This document shows positions 1 through 8,079 of a stretch of 64,000 nucleotides of DNA, piece after piece. The position numbers and the translations under genes are program-made. The notes under the pieces were generated by a model, which was given only the letters and a program-made list of their open reading frames with translations, had not been told where the DNA came from and searched no databases. The DNA is taken from NCBI GenBank assembly GCA_964486765.1, contig CAZAOA010000001.1:54196-118195 (forward strand), in the 5' to 3' direction. The DNA comes from CAZAOA01 sp964486765. GTDB taxonomy: Bacteria > Patescibacteriota > UBA1384 > XYA2-FULL-43-10. How positions within the stretch are numbered: the stretch's first letter is position 1; every line of letters begins with the position of its first letter.

Positions 1-2060
1 ATGAAATAATAGATACTGCAGCTGGTCACAATGTCAGAGAGGATGACCTCGGCAAGTTAGTATTTGATTATAACGATGGTGATATAGGGAAAATTCGATC
101 AATATTGGAAGATAATCCTGATCTTGCGGCAATGGCGCCATTTGATAGTGGCGTTAATGCGACATCACACGTTGCTGGTGAAGATATGCGAGAACAGTTT
201 AACGAAATAATATCGAGTGCAATAAATTCTCAGAAGGAAGGTATGATAGCAGGTGCTGCTAGCACAGCACTGGCTAGTGAGATAGCAAGTAATTCGTTAT
301 TTAACAAACAGATTAAAAGTGATTTGTATGGAGAAGTTGAATCAGTAGGGCAAGAAACCGAATCTCATATTTCAGATATTTCCAAAAACCTGTCTGAAAG
401 GCTCTATAGACAGATGTCCTATGGAGCAGAGAACTTTCCACGTCCAGGTTCTGTTGTATCAAACAATATACCAGTCCAAATTCCTGGACCAGATGGAAAT
501 ATTGTTGCCACCATTCCATTAGGTCAAAACTTTACGTATCAGTTTTCTTCCAATGGAAATGTACATATCCAGCAGAGTAATGAAAATGGAGAAAAGGTTG
601 AAGGCACTCTACCTTATCAAATGACAATTCCTGACTTCAGAGCACATTTCGTTTTGCCCAATACAGAAGTTGAGGATTATACTGAACCACAAACTAAACC
701 TAATGCGAAAGTATATGAAAGTCCTGCTGAAGATAATTCTGAAGAAGTAACTCCAGAGCCAGAGCAAGTTGATTCTGATACAAATGTAGCAGCAACAGCA
801 GAGGTTCCTCCATCTGAAGAAACAGCTGAAGGTGAAACTAGAGCCGAACAATCACCCGATCAAGAGATTCAAGCGAAAATAAAGCAGGCATTTGAGCCGG
901 GTGCTGTTTGGGTGGCAGCTCATAAACCTCTTGGTGTTGGAAAATTAAAAAATGAAATTCCAGCCAAATATGTTGATACAGCCACTGGTGAAATATCTGG
1001 TGGAAGATACTTAGTCGCTGCAAGAGGTTTTAGATATGAAATAATAAATTCAGATTTTAAATTAGGCATTGTTGACATTGAGAGCCCCCAGGTTAGAGTT
1101 AAGTTGAGAATCGATATTGAAAATATTACTAAAATTCTAAAGCCAAAGTTTGAGGAAGATGTTGAGCCGGAGCAAGCAGAATCTATTAGAGAAAAAACGG
1201 AAGCTTATATTGCAGAAATGATTGAGCAAAAAAGTGACAATGATAATCAAAGCGATGAAGCTGTAACTGAAGCCCCATCCTCCGAAGCACGAGAAACTGT
1301 CAATGAAAATCCAGAAGCCCCTGAACCACAATCTGAAGTTAAAAAAGCTTTTGAGCCCGGTGCTGTTTGGGTGGCAAAGAAGTTCCTGCGTGGCGATGGG
1401 GCAGTAAAAGACCAAATAGATGCACAATATGTAAGCGCTGATGGAGAAGCATTTGGAGAAGGCAAACATCTAATTGCAACAAAACGTCCTGAATATACTA
1501 TCACCGCCATAGACTTAAGAAATGAAACCGTTGATGTTGAGATATCAACGTCAAAAGTGAATATGAGGGCTGATCTTCGAGAAATCACCAGAATTCTCAA
1601 GCCAAAAGAGTTAAGCGCACATGCCGCGCCAGAGCAAGAGGAATCGATTAAAACTAAAATTGATAATTATATTGCACAGATGATTGAGCAAAAAAGTGAC
1701 AATGATAATCAAAGCGATGAAGCTGTAACTGAAGCCCCAGCCCCTCCAACACAAGAAGCTACCAAACCAGCTCAAGAAGCTGAGGATACTGAAGCATTGC
1801 AAGAGTGGTTTTCTATTGGAGAACTGGTATTGCCTCAAGAAGATGGTGAAGGGATTGTTATTAAGCCAGGTCAAGAACTTAAATATAATCAGAACGAAAA
1901 AGAAGATGGAGCAAAAGATTGGGTAAATATAAAAATCGATAGCATTAAAAGAGGCCCTGAAGATAAGTACGAGATAATATTTGATGAAGGTAGGTCCAAC
2001 AAATTCAGTATTGATGAATGGGCCAAATTTTTTGCAAGTGAAGATTTTTCTTTTAATTAA
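1..2060 (+). CDS. Acidic repeat protein, 5' end outside window
   Basis: The reading frame is open to the left edge (first complete codon at base 3), so the start lies outside the window. Function is not recognised. The visible 686 residues are rich in Glu, Pro and Gln. A segment beginning with FEPGAVWVA occurs twice (nt about 891-1210 and 1350-1680), each time followed by an acidic linker; a more divergent unit of similar size closes the protein (nt about 1797-2057). No membrane segment is evident in the visible part. The stop is six bases before the next gene, so the two are co-transcribed, and both precede the coupling-type ATPases. A structural or accessory role in that apparatus is inference from position only. 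Confidence 0.75.
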   Translation, partial: EIIDTAAGHNVREDDLGKLVFDYNDGDIGKIRSILEDNPDLAAMAPFDSGVNATSHVAGEDMREQFNEIISSAINSQKEGMIAGAASTALASEIASNSLFNKQIKSDLYGEVESVGQETESHISDISKNLSERLYRQMSYGAENFPRPGSVVSNNIPVQIPGPDGNIVATIPLGQNFTYQFSSNGNVHIQQSNENGEKVEGTLPYQMTIPDFRAHFVLPNTEVEDYTEPQTKPNAKVYESPAEDNSEEVTPEPEQVDSDTNVAATAEVPPSEETAEGETRAEQSPDQEIQAKIKQAFEPGAVWVAAHKPLGVGKLKNEIPAKYVDTATGEISGGRYLVAARGFRYEIINSDFKLGIVDIESPQVRVKLRIDIENITKILKPKFEEDVEPEQAESIREKTEAYIAEMIEQKSDNDNQSDEAVTEAPSSEARETVNENPEAPEPQSEVKKAFEPGAVWVAKKFLRGDGAVKDQIDAQYVSADGEAFGEGKHLIATKRPEYTITAIDLRNETVDVEISTSKVNMRADLREITRILKPKELSAHAAPEQEESIKTKIDNYIAQMIEQKSDNDNQSDEAVTEAPAPPTQEATKPAQEAEDTEALQEWFSIGELVLPQEDGEGIVIKPGQELKYNQNEKEDGAKDWVNIKIDSIKRGPEDKYEIIFDEGRSNKFSIDEWAKFFASEDFSFN
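1218..1739. repeat. 60-bp perfect direct repeat inside the acidic repeat protein gene
   Basis: Bases 1218-1277 and 1680-1739 are identical and encode the linker MIEQKSDNDNQSDEAVTEAP twice. The folded units before each copy have diverged while the linker has not, which points to recent duplication or gene conversion of the linker. Confidence 0.9.
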
Positions 2061-2066
2061 TAAACT

Positions 2067-3460
2067 ATGGCAGCAAGCAATGACAAATTTACAGAAGCAT
2101 TGGCGAGAATAGAGAGTCATCAGATTGATGAGCCTGTTGATAAGCCTGTCGCTAATAAAGAAGTCGATCTAGACCCAAGTCCGGCTAGTTCTAGAGTTGA
2201 TGAAAGAAAAAACAGAGCTGCCGCCGCCGAATATACTACACCTAGGTCAGCCAAACGAGAACTAAATTCAATTGTTCATAACGAGGTTCCTACTCGGGTT
2301 GAACCAGCTCCAGTTAAGATTGAACCAGAAAAAGTTGAACCAGTTGCAGCTGTTGAAACTACACCAAAGCCAAAACCAGTTAAAGTTGAACCAGAAATAG
2401 CTGTTGAAACTACACCAAAGCCANNNNNNNNNNNNNNNNNNNNNNNNNNNNNNNNNNNNNNNNNNNNNNNNNNNNNNNNNNNNNNNNNNNNNNNNNNNNN
2501 NNNNNNNNNNNNNNNNNNNNNNNGCCAAAACCAGTTAAAGTTGAACCAGAAATAGCTGTTGAAACTACACCAAAGCCAGAACCAGTAAAGATTGAACCAA
2601 CTTCAGTAGTTGAAGATCCTTCGACAAAGCTTCCACCAGAGGCGGACAGGCAGGATGACTCAGCAACTGAGTCAAAAGAAAAGCCAGTTGATGTTGTTGA
2701 GCCAGAACCAACAAAAGTTAATAATACTGTTATAGAAGAAGTTCATTTTGGGCTAGATGGGGAACCGATCGGCAAGCCAAAAGTTAAGGAAGGAACGCTT
2801 GATTTTGAAGTTGCAGCTGATGAGCTTCTGAATACTGAAGATAATGGTACGGCTGTGAAGGCGAATGGGCTGTCAAATGCTGAACGAGCGAGAGCAGCAT
2901 TGGAGAAACCGCCTGTAGCTGAAAAAATTGTGCCAGATACTGTTTCAGAAACTTCCGATGGAATTATTCCGATAAAACAAAAACTAACTAAAGTCGAAGA
3001 AATTCAAAAAAGAATTGCAAATGGTGACGCTGAACCTGAAATTATCGGAACAATCGAGAAGGCAGAAAAACAGCCAAAAGCTGTCGAACCAGAAGTTGTT
3101 AAGTCGGAAACTGCCAAACCAGAACCTGTAAAGCCGGAAAAAAGAAGAAATTGGTGGCCATTTGGCAGAAATAATAACGGGTCTGAAGTTGTAGAACCTG
3201 TAAAGCCAACATCTACGTCGCTTCCCGTTAAACAACCGGTTCCCGGTTTTTATGATAGAGATAGAACTGGAGAAGGTCCTGATCCACATGAGATATTGAA
3301 GAATGCAAAGGGAGTAAGACAAGAAGGTGGACAAGATCATGTGGATACAAAAATGCTTAATGAGTCGTTGCCACCGAAAAAAGTTGAAGATGAAAAGAAA
3401 GGTTATGTGGAGACACAGATACGAGAAGAAGAAGTTGCAGAGCAAAAAAAAGCTGCATAG
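2067..3460 (+). CDS. Pro/Lys/Glu-rich protein with 17-residue repeats, interrupted by a gap
   Basis: One gene begins with ATG at 2067 and ends at 3460, but a 100-N gap at 2424-2523 breaks the frame: the frame before the gap and the frame read from 2525 to the stop differ. A real gap length of 2 mod 3 would join them. Each side of the gap carries a 17-residue repeat of the type PKPVKVEPEIAVETTPK. The C-terminal part has a basic-aromatic patch (RRNWWPFGR) and then a charged tail. The composition suggests an extended, unfolded or wall-spanning protein. The gene lies between the acidic repeat protein and the first coupling-type ATPase on the same strand. No known family is recognised. Confidence 0.7.
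2369..2574. repeat. 51-bp tandem repeat spanning an assembly gap
   Basis: A 51-bp unit starting GCCAAAACCAGTTAAAG runs from 2369 to 2419. The same unit is seen from 2524 to 2574 on the far side of the gap. The copy number is unknown because the N run sits inside the array, the usual result of a short-read assembly stopping in a tandem repeat. Confidence 0.9.
2424..2523. other. Assembly gap of 100 N
   Basis: Exactly 100 N, so the length is a placeholder. The flanking frames do not match, so the true length differs from 100. Confidence 0.99.
2631..2659. repeat. GC-rich short element inserted in frame in a gene
   Basis: The segment CCACCAGAGGCGGACAGG is GC-rich, interrupts the P/E/K repeats and adds residues PPEADRQ. 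Its 3' end (GGCGGACAGGCAG) recurs in intergenic DNA at 52.74 kb and, as GCGGACAGGCA, at 52.87 kb. It therefore belongs to the dispersed element family of this window. Confidence 0.65.
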
Positions 3461-3509
3461 AGAACGCTTAAGATATTATAAATAATATATTTGGAGGGGT
3501 AGCCGAGCA

Positions 3510-6041
3510 ATGAATAACAACTACAGTGAAAGTTCTGGATTGGATCTATCCATTGTTTTTTGGGTTGTTTTGGCGATCGCAATTTTCACTGCTGCCTATT
3601 TTTTATACCATAAAATCAAACGAGATCTTTTGCTAAAAAGGCAGGTTAAACTTACAAAAGATTGGGTGATGCTTAAAGTCATAGTACCGAAAGAGACACA
3701 TACAAATGAGGACGATCAGCGGAAAAATTTTCAAGAGATGCTTTCGGTTATCGAGCCATTTTATGCCAGTATTAACTCACTTTTTTCTCACAGTGTTACA
3801 GACAAAATTGTTGGTAGTCAGCATCACATCTCTTTGGAGATGGTAGCTAAAGAGAACAAGATCTATTTCTATATCGGTTGTCCCAGAAAAATCTTGCAGA
3901 TAGTAGAGAAAAATTTGCATGCACAATACCCTCATGCAAATGTTGAGGTTTCGACCGATTACTCGATCTTTGAGGGAGAGAATCGGCATCTTGCAATTTA
4001 CAACTTGGGACTGACAAAAAAACATTTTTTCCCGATTAGAACATATAAGAATTCTGAAGAGGATTCGTTAAATGCCATAACAAATTCACTTTCGAAATTA
4101 GCCGAAGATGAAACAGCCGGAATTCAAGTTTTAATGAGTCCATCAGATGGTGGTTGGCGAATTGCCTCTGAAAAAATTGCCAACGATATCAAAATCGGAA
4201 AACTCGGATCTTACTATACAGGCTCTAAGGGAGCTAGGTATTCACAGACATTTTTCAAATTTTTAGGTGATGCGGCAAAGACAGCTCAAGGTAAACAGGA
4301 AGAAGAAGAGAAAACTTATGATCCCAAAAAGCATCAACTAAATCCGATGCAAGAGAGCCAGATGAAACTTCTGGGTGAAAAAGCCTCAAAGCTTGGTTTC
4401 AATGTTCAGATTCGAATTGTTGCTACTTCAAAAGATCAGATGCAAGCTGATGCAACAGCTAAAAATATTGCTGCTTCTTTCCAGCAGTTCAATATGCCAG
4501 ACGGAAACGGTTTCTTTCTAAGACGTGCTAAAAGAAAAGCTGAAGAATCTGTAAACTATGCACTGCGTTTATTTGGCCGTGGGTTCAAGTATATATTAAA
4601 TACTGAAGAGTTAGCATCTATCTATCATATGCCAAATCGTTTTGTTGATACGCCAAACATTGATTGGCTTCTTGCAAAACGAGCAGCGCCTCCGTCAAAT
4701 TTACCGAAAGAGGGTACCGAGATCGGTAAAAGCGTTTATCGTGGAGAAGAGAATCCTGTTAAAATAAAAGAAGAAGATCGGATGCGCCACATCTATATGA
4801 TAGGAAAGACAGGTGTTGGTAAAACTGTTTTATTTGAAAATATGATATTGCAAGACATTAAAGCTGGAAAAGGAGTTTGCTATCTTGACCCGAACGGTGA
4901 TGCCGCAGAGTATATACTAAATAGAATTCCCAAAGAGCGAGCAGAAGATGTTGTCTATTTCGATCCATCTGACATAGAGAGACCGATGGGGTTAAATATG
5001 CTTGAGTGGAAAAACCCCGACCAGAAAGACTTTCTGGTACAAGAAGCGATACAAATGTTCTACAAACTTTTTGATCCAGGCCAAACTGGTATAGTCGGGC
5101 CTCAGTTTGAGCATTGGCTAAGAAATGCTGCCTTAACTTTGATGGAGCAACCAGGAGGCGGAACAATAATTGATATCCCGAGACTTTTTACTGATAAAGA
5201 ATTTGAAAAACAAGCAGTGAAAAATCTGACCGATCCGGTCGTAAAAGCTTTCTGGGAGAAGCAGATGGCTAAGACTTCTGATTTTCACAAGTCAGAGATG
5301 CTAAACTACTTTACTTCCAAGTTTGGGCGTTTCATGACAAACGATATGATGCGAAATATAATTGGGCAAAATAAATCAGCTTTCGATTTTCGCGATATTA
5401 TGGACAACAACAAGATCCTAATCTGCAATCTATCTAAAGGAAAGATAGGGGAGATAAATGCCTTTTTGTTGGGTATGATAATTGTCTCGAAAATCGCTAT
5501 GGGAGCATTTTCCCGCCAAGACATTGAAGAAAATAAGAGAACCCCATTCTTTTTGTATGTGGATGAATTTCAAAACTTTATAACAGATGTATTCGCCACA
5601 ATCCTATCAGAATCCAGAAAGTATAAACTCTCTCTAAATATTACAAACCAATACATATCCCAACTTGACGAGAAAACACGAGACGCGGTTATTGGAAACG
5701 TTGGAACGCTTATATCATTTCGAATCGGTGCTGCCGATGCCGAGTTTCTAGTCAAAGAATTTGAACCCCTAAAACTTGATGATATGACAACGATAGACAA
5801 ATACAATTTCTATACAAAGATGTTAATTGATGGCGCTCCCACTAGGCCCTTTAATGCAAAGTCAAATGCTCCAGATGAGAATCCAAACGAAAAAGTGGGA
5901 GAAACCATAAGGAAACTTAGCAGACTAAAATACGGCAAAGATAGAAATGTAGTCAGTAAAGAGATCCTAGATCGATCTCAGGTTGATAAGATAGACCTTC
6001 CGGGAATTGGTGATGGCAACGCAAAAGGACCAAAAAGCTAA
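3510..6041 (+). CDS. Membrane-anchored TraG/VirD4-type coupling ATPase, copy 1
   Basis: The 843-residue protein has one N-terminal membrane helix (residues about 12-33), a variable cytoplasmic domain, and a P-loop ATPase domain with Walker A GKTGVGKT near residue 432 and Walker B FFLYVDEFQNF near 680. This is the arrangement of type IV secretion coupling proteins and related HerA/VirB4-like motors, which move DNA or protein through a membrane channel. A GGAGGGG ribosome-binding site lies upstream of the ATG. A paralogue follows at 8080; both share the N-terminal domain, the motif NRFVDTPNI/HETVSTPNI and the whole ATPase core. The charged repeat proteins upstream are likely partners (inference). 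No relaxase is visible in the window. Confidence 0.85.
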   Translation: MNNNYSESSGLDLSIVFWVVLAIAIFTAAYFLYHKIKRDLLLKRQVKLTKDWVMLKVIVPKETHTNEDDQRKNFQEMLSVIEPFYASINSLFSHSVTDKIVGSQHHISLEMVAKENKIYFYIGCPRKILQIVEKNLHAQYPHANVEVSTDYSIFEGENRHLAIYNLGLTKKHFFPIRTYKNSEEDSLNAITNSLSKLAEDETAGIQVLMSPSDGGWRIASEKIANDIKIGKLGSYYTGSKGARYSQTFFKFLGDAAKTAQGKQEEEEKTYDPKKHQLNPMQESQMKLLGEKASKLGFNVQIRIVATSKDQMQADATAKNIAASFQQFNMPDGNGFFLRRAKRKAEESVNYALRLFGRGFKYILNTEELASIYHMPNRFVDTPNIDWLLAKRAAPPSNLPKEGTEIGKSVYRGEENPVKIKEEDRMRHIYMIGKTGVGKTVLFENMILQDIKAGKGVCYLDPNGDAAEYILNRIPKERAEDVVYFDPSDIERPMGLNMLEWKNPDQKDFLVQEAIQMFYKLFDPGQTGIVGPQFEHWLRNAALTLMEQPGGGTIIDIPRLFTDKEFEKQAVKNLTDPVVKAFWEKQMAKTSDFHKSEMLNYFTSKFGRFMTNDMMRNIIGQNKSAFDFRDIMDNNKILICNLSKGKIGEINAFLLGMIIVSKIAMGAFSRQDIEENKRTPFFLYVDEFQNFITDVFATILSESRKYKLSLNITNQYISQLDEKTRDAVIGNVGTLISFRIGAADAEFLVKEFEPLKLDDMTTIDKYNFYTKMLIDGAPTRPFNAKSNAPDENPNEKVGETIRKLSRLKYGKDRNVVSKEILDRSQVDKIDLPGIGDGNAKGPKS

Positions 6042-6120
6042 TTAAGATAGTATTTAGTATACAGTATTAAGTATTAAGTATACGGTATGTAGCGTTGAAC
6101 GGAATTCAGAATCTAGCAAC

Positions 6121-6246
6121 TTGATTTCAGGTCAAATATTCTATAATAAATTTAATATCAAAATATCTCTTTATCGGCTCTCACCCAAAGCCCTATGGGC
6201 ATTGATGGCGGGCAGGCACACTCATTGAATAGCCGATGGGTTTTTT
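6121..6246 (+). ncRNA. Possible short transcript or hairpin ending in a U tract
   Basis: A -10-like TATAAT (6142-6147) with a weak TTGATT 15 bases upstream is followed by a hairpin whose arms ATCGGCT (6173-6179) and AGCCGAT (6231-6237) enclose a GC-rich element, and then GGG and seven T. It may be the terminator of the ATPase gene or a small RNA of about 90 nt. The arms match the stem-loop repeats near 51.9, 52.8 and 61.0 kb. Confidence 0.35.
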
Positions 6247-6303
6247 TATGCCAAAATTTAGTATATAGCAACATTTCTATTAAATTTAGTAAAGCTAAAT
6301 AGT

Positions 6304-6332
6304 TTGACTTATATAATTTAATGTGGTAGTAT
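6304..6332 (+). promoter_or_regulatory. Promoter of the 6375 gene
   Basis: TTGACT, 17 bases, then TAGTAT, about 40 bases before the ATG at 6375. Confidence 0.55.
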
Positions 6333-6374
6333 TGGGTACGTTGGGGAGTAAAAACAGAGATAAAGTGAAAGAAC

Positions 6375-6872
6375 ATGGAAAACGAAAAAGATCTTTTGGA
6401 AGTAAAAAAATTGCTTGACGTTGCCGAAAGTAAAATCCGTCAAGCCAAGCAAAAACTGTTTTCATCTGAGATCGGATCTATTGCCGAAAATGTTGATGTT
6501 CCAGACGATGCCGAATCAGTTCAAGGAATTTTTGACGGTGAGAAGATGATTGCAAAAGATAAGAAAGAGTATCAGGTTCCTCCAAACTATGCTTCGAAGT
6601 CAAAACTAATTCCTGGAGATGTTTTAAAGCTAACTGTTTCAGAAGACGGACGGTATTTATATAAACAGATTAGTCCAATAGCCAGAAAAAATGCAGTTGG
6701 TGTGCTAGAAGAGAGTTCTGAAGGGAAGTATCAAGTTGATGTTGATGGCAAAAAATACAGTGTTCTTTTAGCATCCGTAACTTATTTTAAGGCAAAAGTA
6801 GGTGATAAGTTAAGTATAATGCTTCCAGAGGTGGGTGATAGTCAGTGGGCAGCTGTGGATAACATCGTTTAA
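6375..6872 (+). CDS. Conserved small protein of unknown function
   Basis: The 165-residue protein starts with a helical, charged segment (residues 1-35). Two short beta-rich domains follow: residues about 45-100, including a PPNYASKSKLIPGD motif, and about 105-165, which repeats the pattern (YQVDVDGKKYSVLL then AKVGDKLSIMLPEVG). No enzyme motif or membrane segment is present. It resembles uncharacterised proteins of CPR genomes by general recall only. It has its own promoter and lies between the two coupling-type ATPases. Confidence 0.7.
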   Translation: MENEKDLLEVKKLLDVAESKIRQAKQKLFSSEIGSIAENVDVPDDAESVQGIFDGEKMIAKDKKEYQVPPNYASKSKLIPGDVLKLTVSEDGRYLYKQISPIARKNAVGVLEESSEGKYQVDVDGKKYSVLLASVTYFKAKVGDKLSIMLPEVGDSQWAAVDNIV

Positions 6873-6994
6873 AAAATCGAATTTCGAATTTAAACGAATT
6901 ACGAATAAATAACATACAAAGATTCAGAATTCAACGCCAGCGTTTAGTCAGCGCTTTGCAGTCAGCGTTGTAATATCAAATTAAGGAAAATACA

Positions 6995-8017
6995 ATGAAT
7001 GATTTTTCTCCAAACAAATTGATAGAAGGGGAGCTAAAGAAACTTAAAACGAATGAAGAAAAAGTTATTCGAGAACGTTTCGGTCTTTTAGGTAAGAAAA
7101 TGACACTTGCTGCGATCGGAAGAGATCTAAAACTTTCACGTGAGCGAGTAAGACAAATTGAAAGAGACGCAAAGAGAAAATTAAGTATGCAAATTCTTGA
7201 AGACCACAAAGTTTCAGTCGAAAAGATACTGGACTCTATGAAAAAGCATGGTGGGATTGTTCATAAACAAGATGCAGCAAAGAAATTACTTTCTGAAAAA
7301 ATTAAAGATAGTGGAAAAGAGGCGAGTGCACTAGGGCTTTTTATAGCGCTTCTTCCTGACATTGAAGAGATTGAAAGAGACGATATATTGCATGATTCTT
7401 GGAAACTAATAACACTACCCAAGTCTGAAGTGGTTGGAATACTTAAGGAATGGGCGAAGTATCTTGAGAGTTCAAAATCTCCAAAACAGTTGGATGTGAT
7501 TTTAGAAAATCACCCAGCTCATAATAAACACAACGTAACATTTCTAAACGCAGTTTCAAAGGTTGGTCGAAACATAATGGAAGCTCACGATGGCTCGATT
7601 GGACTTACCAAATGGCCTAGAGTAAACCCAAGAACGGTACGAGACAAGATCTTTTATATTCTAATTAAAAGCCAAAAACCTTTGCATTTTTCTGAGATTA
7701 CCGAAGAGATTAAAAGACAGGAGTTTGATCAGAAAAAAGTTGTTACTGCTACAGTCCATAATGAGCTGATCGCTGACGAAAGATTTGTACTTATTGGAAG
7801 AGGTATCTACGCTCTTAAAGAGTGGGGTTATACTGAAGGAACCGTAAAAGATGTTATTTATTCAGTTTTGAAAAAATCAAAAAAAGCGATGGATTTAAAA
7901 GATATTTGCAGTGAAGTTCAGAAGCAAAGAGTTGTTAGAAAAAATACAATTCTTATAAATTTGCAAACTCAAAAAGACTTTAAAAAAGTTGGTACTTCAA
8001 GTTTTACACTCAAATAA
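6995..8017 (+). CDS. Sigma-region-4-like and HARE-HTH DNA-binding protein
   Basis: Residues about 15-65 look like region 4 of a sigma-70 factor, with the recognition helix motif LSRERVRQIERDAKRKL, but region 2 is absent, so this is not a full sigma factor. The C-terminal third carries winged-helix units of the HARE-HTH type (around KIFYILIKSQKPLHFSEI and VIYSVLKKSKKAMDLKDI), also seen in the RNA polymerase delta subunit. It probably binds DNA or RNA polymerase and regulates transcription. An AAGGAAA ribosome-binding site precedes the ATG. Its place between the two TraG-like ATPase genes suggests control of that cluster, which is inference. Confidence 0.75.
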   Translation: MNDFSPNKLIEGELKKLKTNEEKVIRERFGLLGKKMTLAAIGRDLKLSRERVRQIERDAKRKLSMQILEDHKVSVEKILDSMKKHGGIVHKQDAAKKLLSEKIKDSGKEASALGLFIALLPDIEEIERDDILHDSWKLITLPKSEVVGILKEWAKYLESSKSPKQLDVILENHPAHNKHNVTFLNAVSKVGRNIMEAHDGSIGLTKWPRVNPRTVRDKIFYILIKSQKPLHFSEITEEIKRQEFDQKKVVTATVHNELIADERFVLIGRGIYALKEWGYTEGTVKDVIYSVLKKSKKAMDLKDICSEVQKQRVVRKNTILINLQTQKDFKKVGTSSFTLK

Positions 8018-8033
8018 ATTTGGTGCTATAGAG

Positions 8034-8043
8034 NNNNNNNNNN
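8034..8043. other. Assembly gap of 10 N
   Basis: A ten-base placeholder in the short intergenic stretch after the HTH gene. GCTAT occurs on both sides, so the contig ends may overlap. Confidence 0.95.
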
Positions 8044-8079
8044 TTGCGGGGGCTATTTTAATATAAAATAGAAGCTAAC

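Noticed and set aside
2369..2574. CRISPR array
   Set aside because: The 51-bp units are contiguous, in frame and without spacers; no cas genes are present. The Cas4-like protein at 52.9 kb stands alone.
2855..3460. Separate gene starting at 2855
   Set aside because: The frame is open upstream to the N gap and continues the same P/E/K repeats, so it is the 3' part of the 2067 gene.
3492..3508. tRNA-like 5' end (GGAGGGGTAGCCGAGC)
   Set aside because: No D-loop, anticodon or T-loop follows; the sequence is the ribosome-binding region of the first coupling ATPase gene.
6995..8017. Complete sigma factor
   Set aside because: Only a region-4-like helix-turn-helix is present; regions 2 and 3 are missing and the rest is winged-helix.
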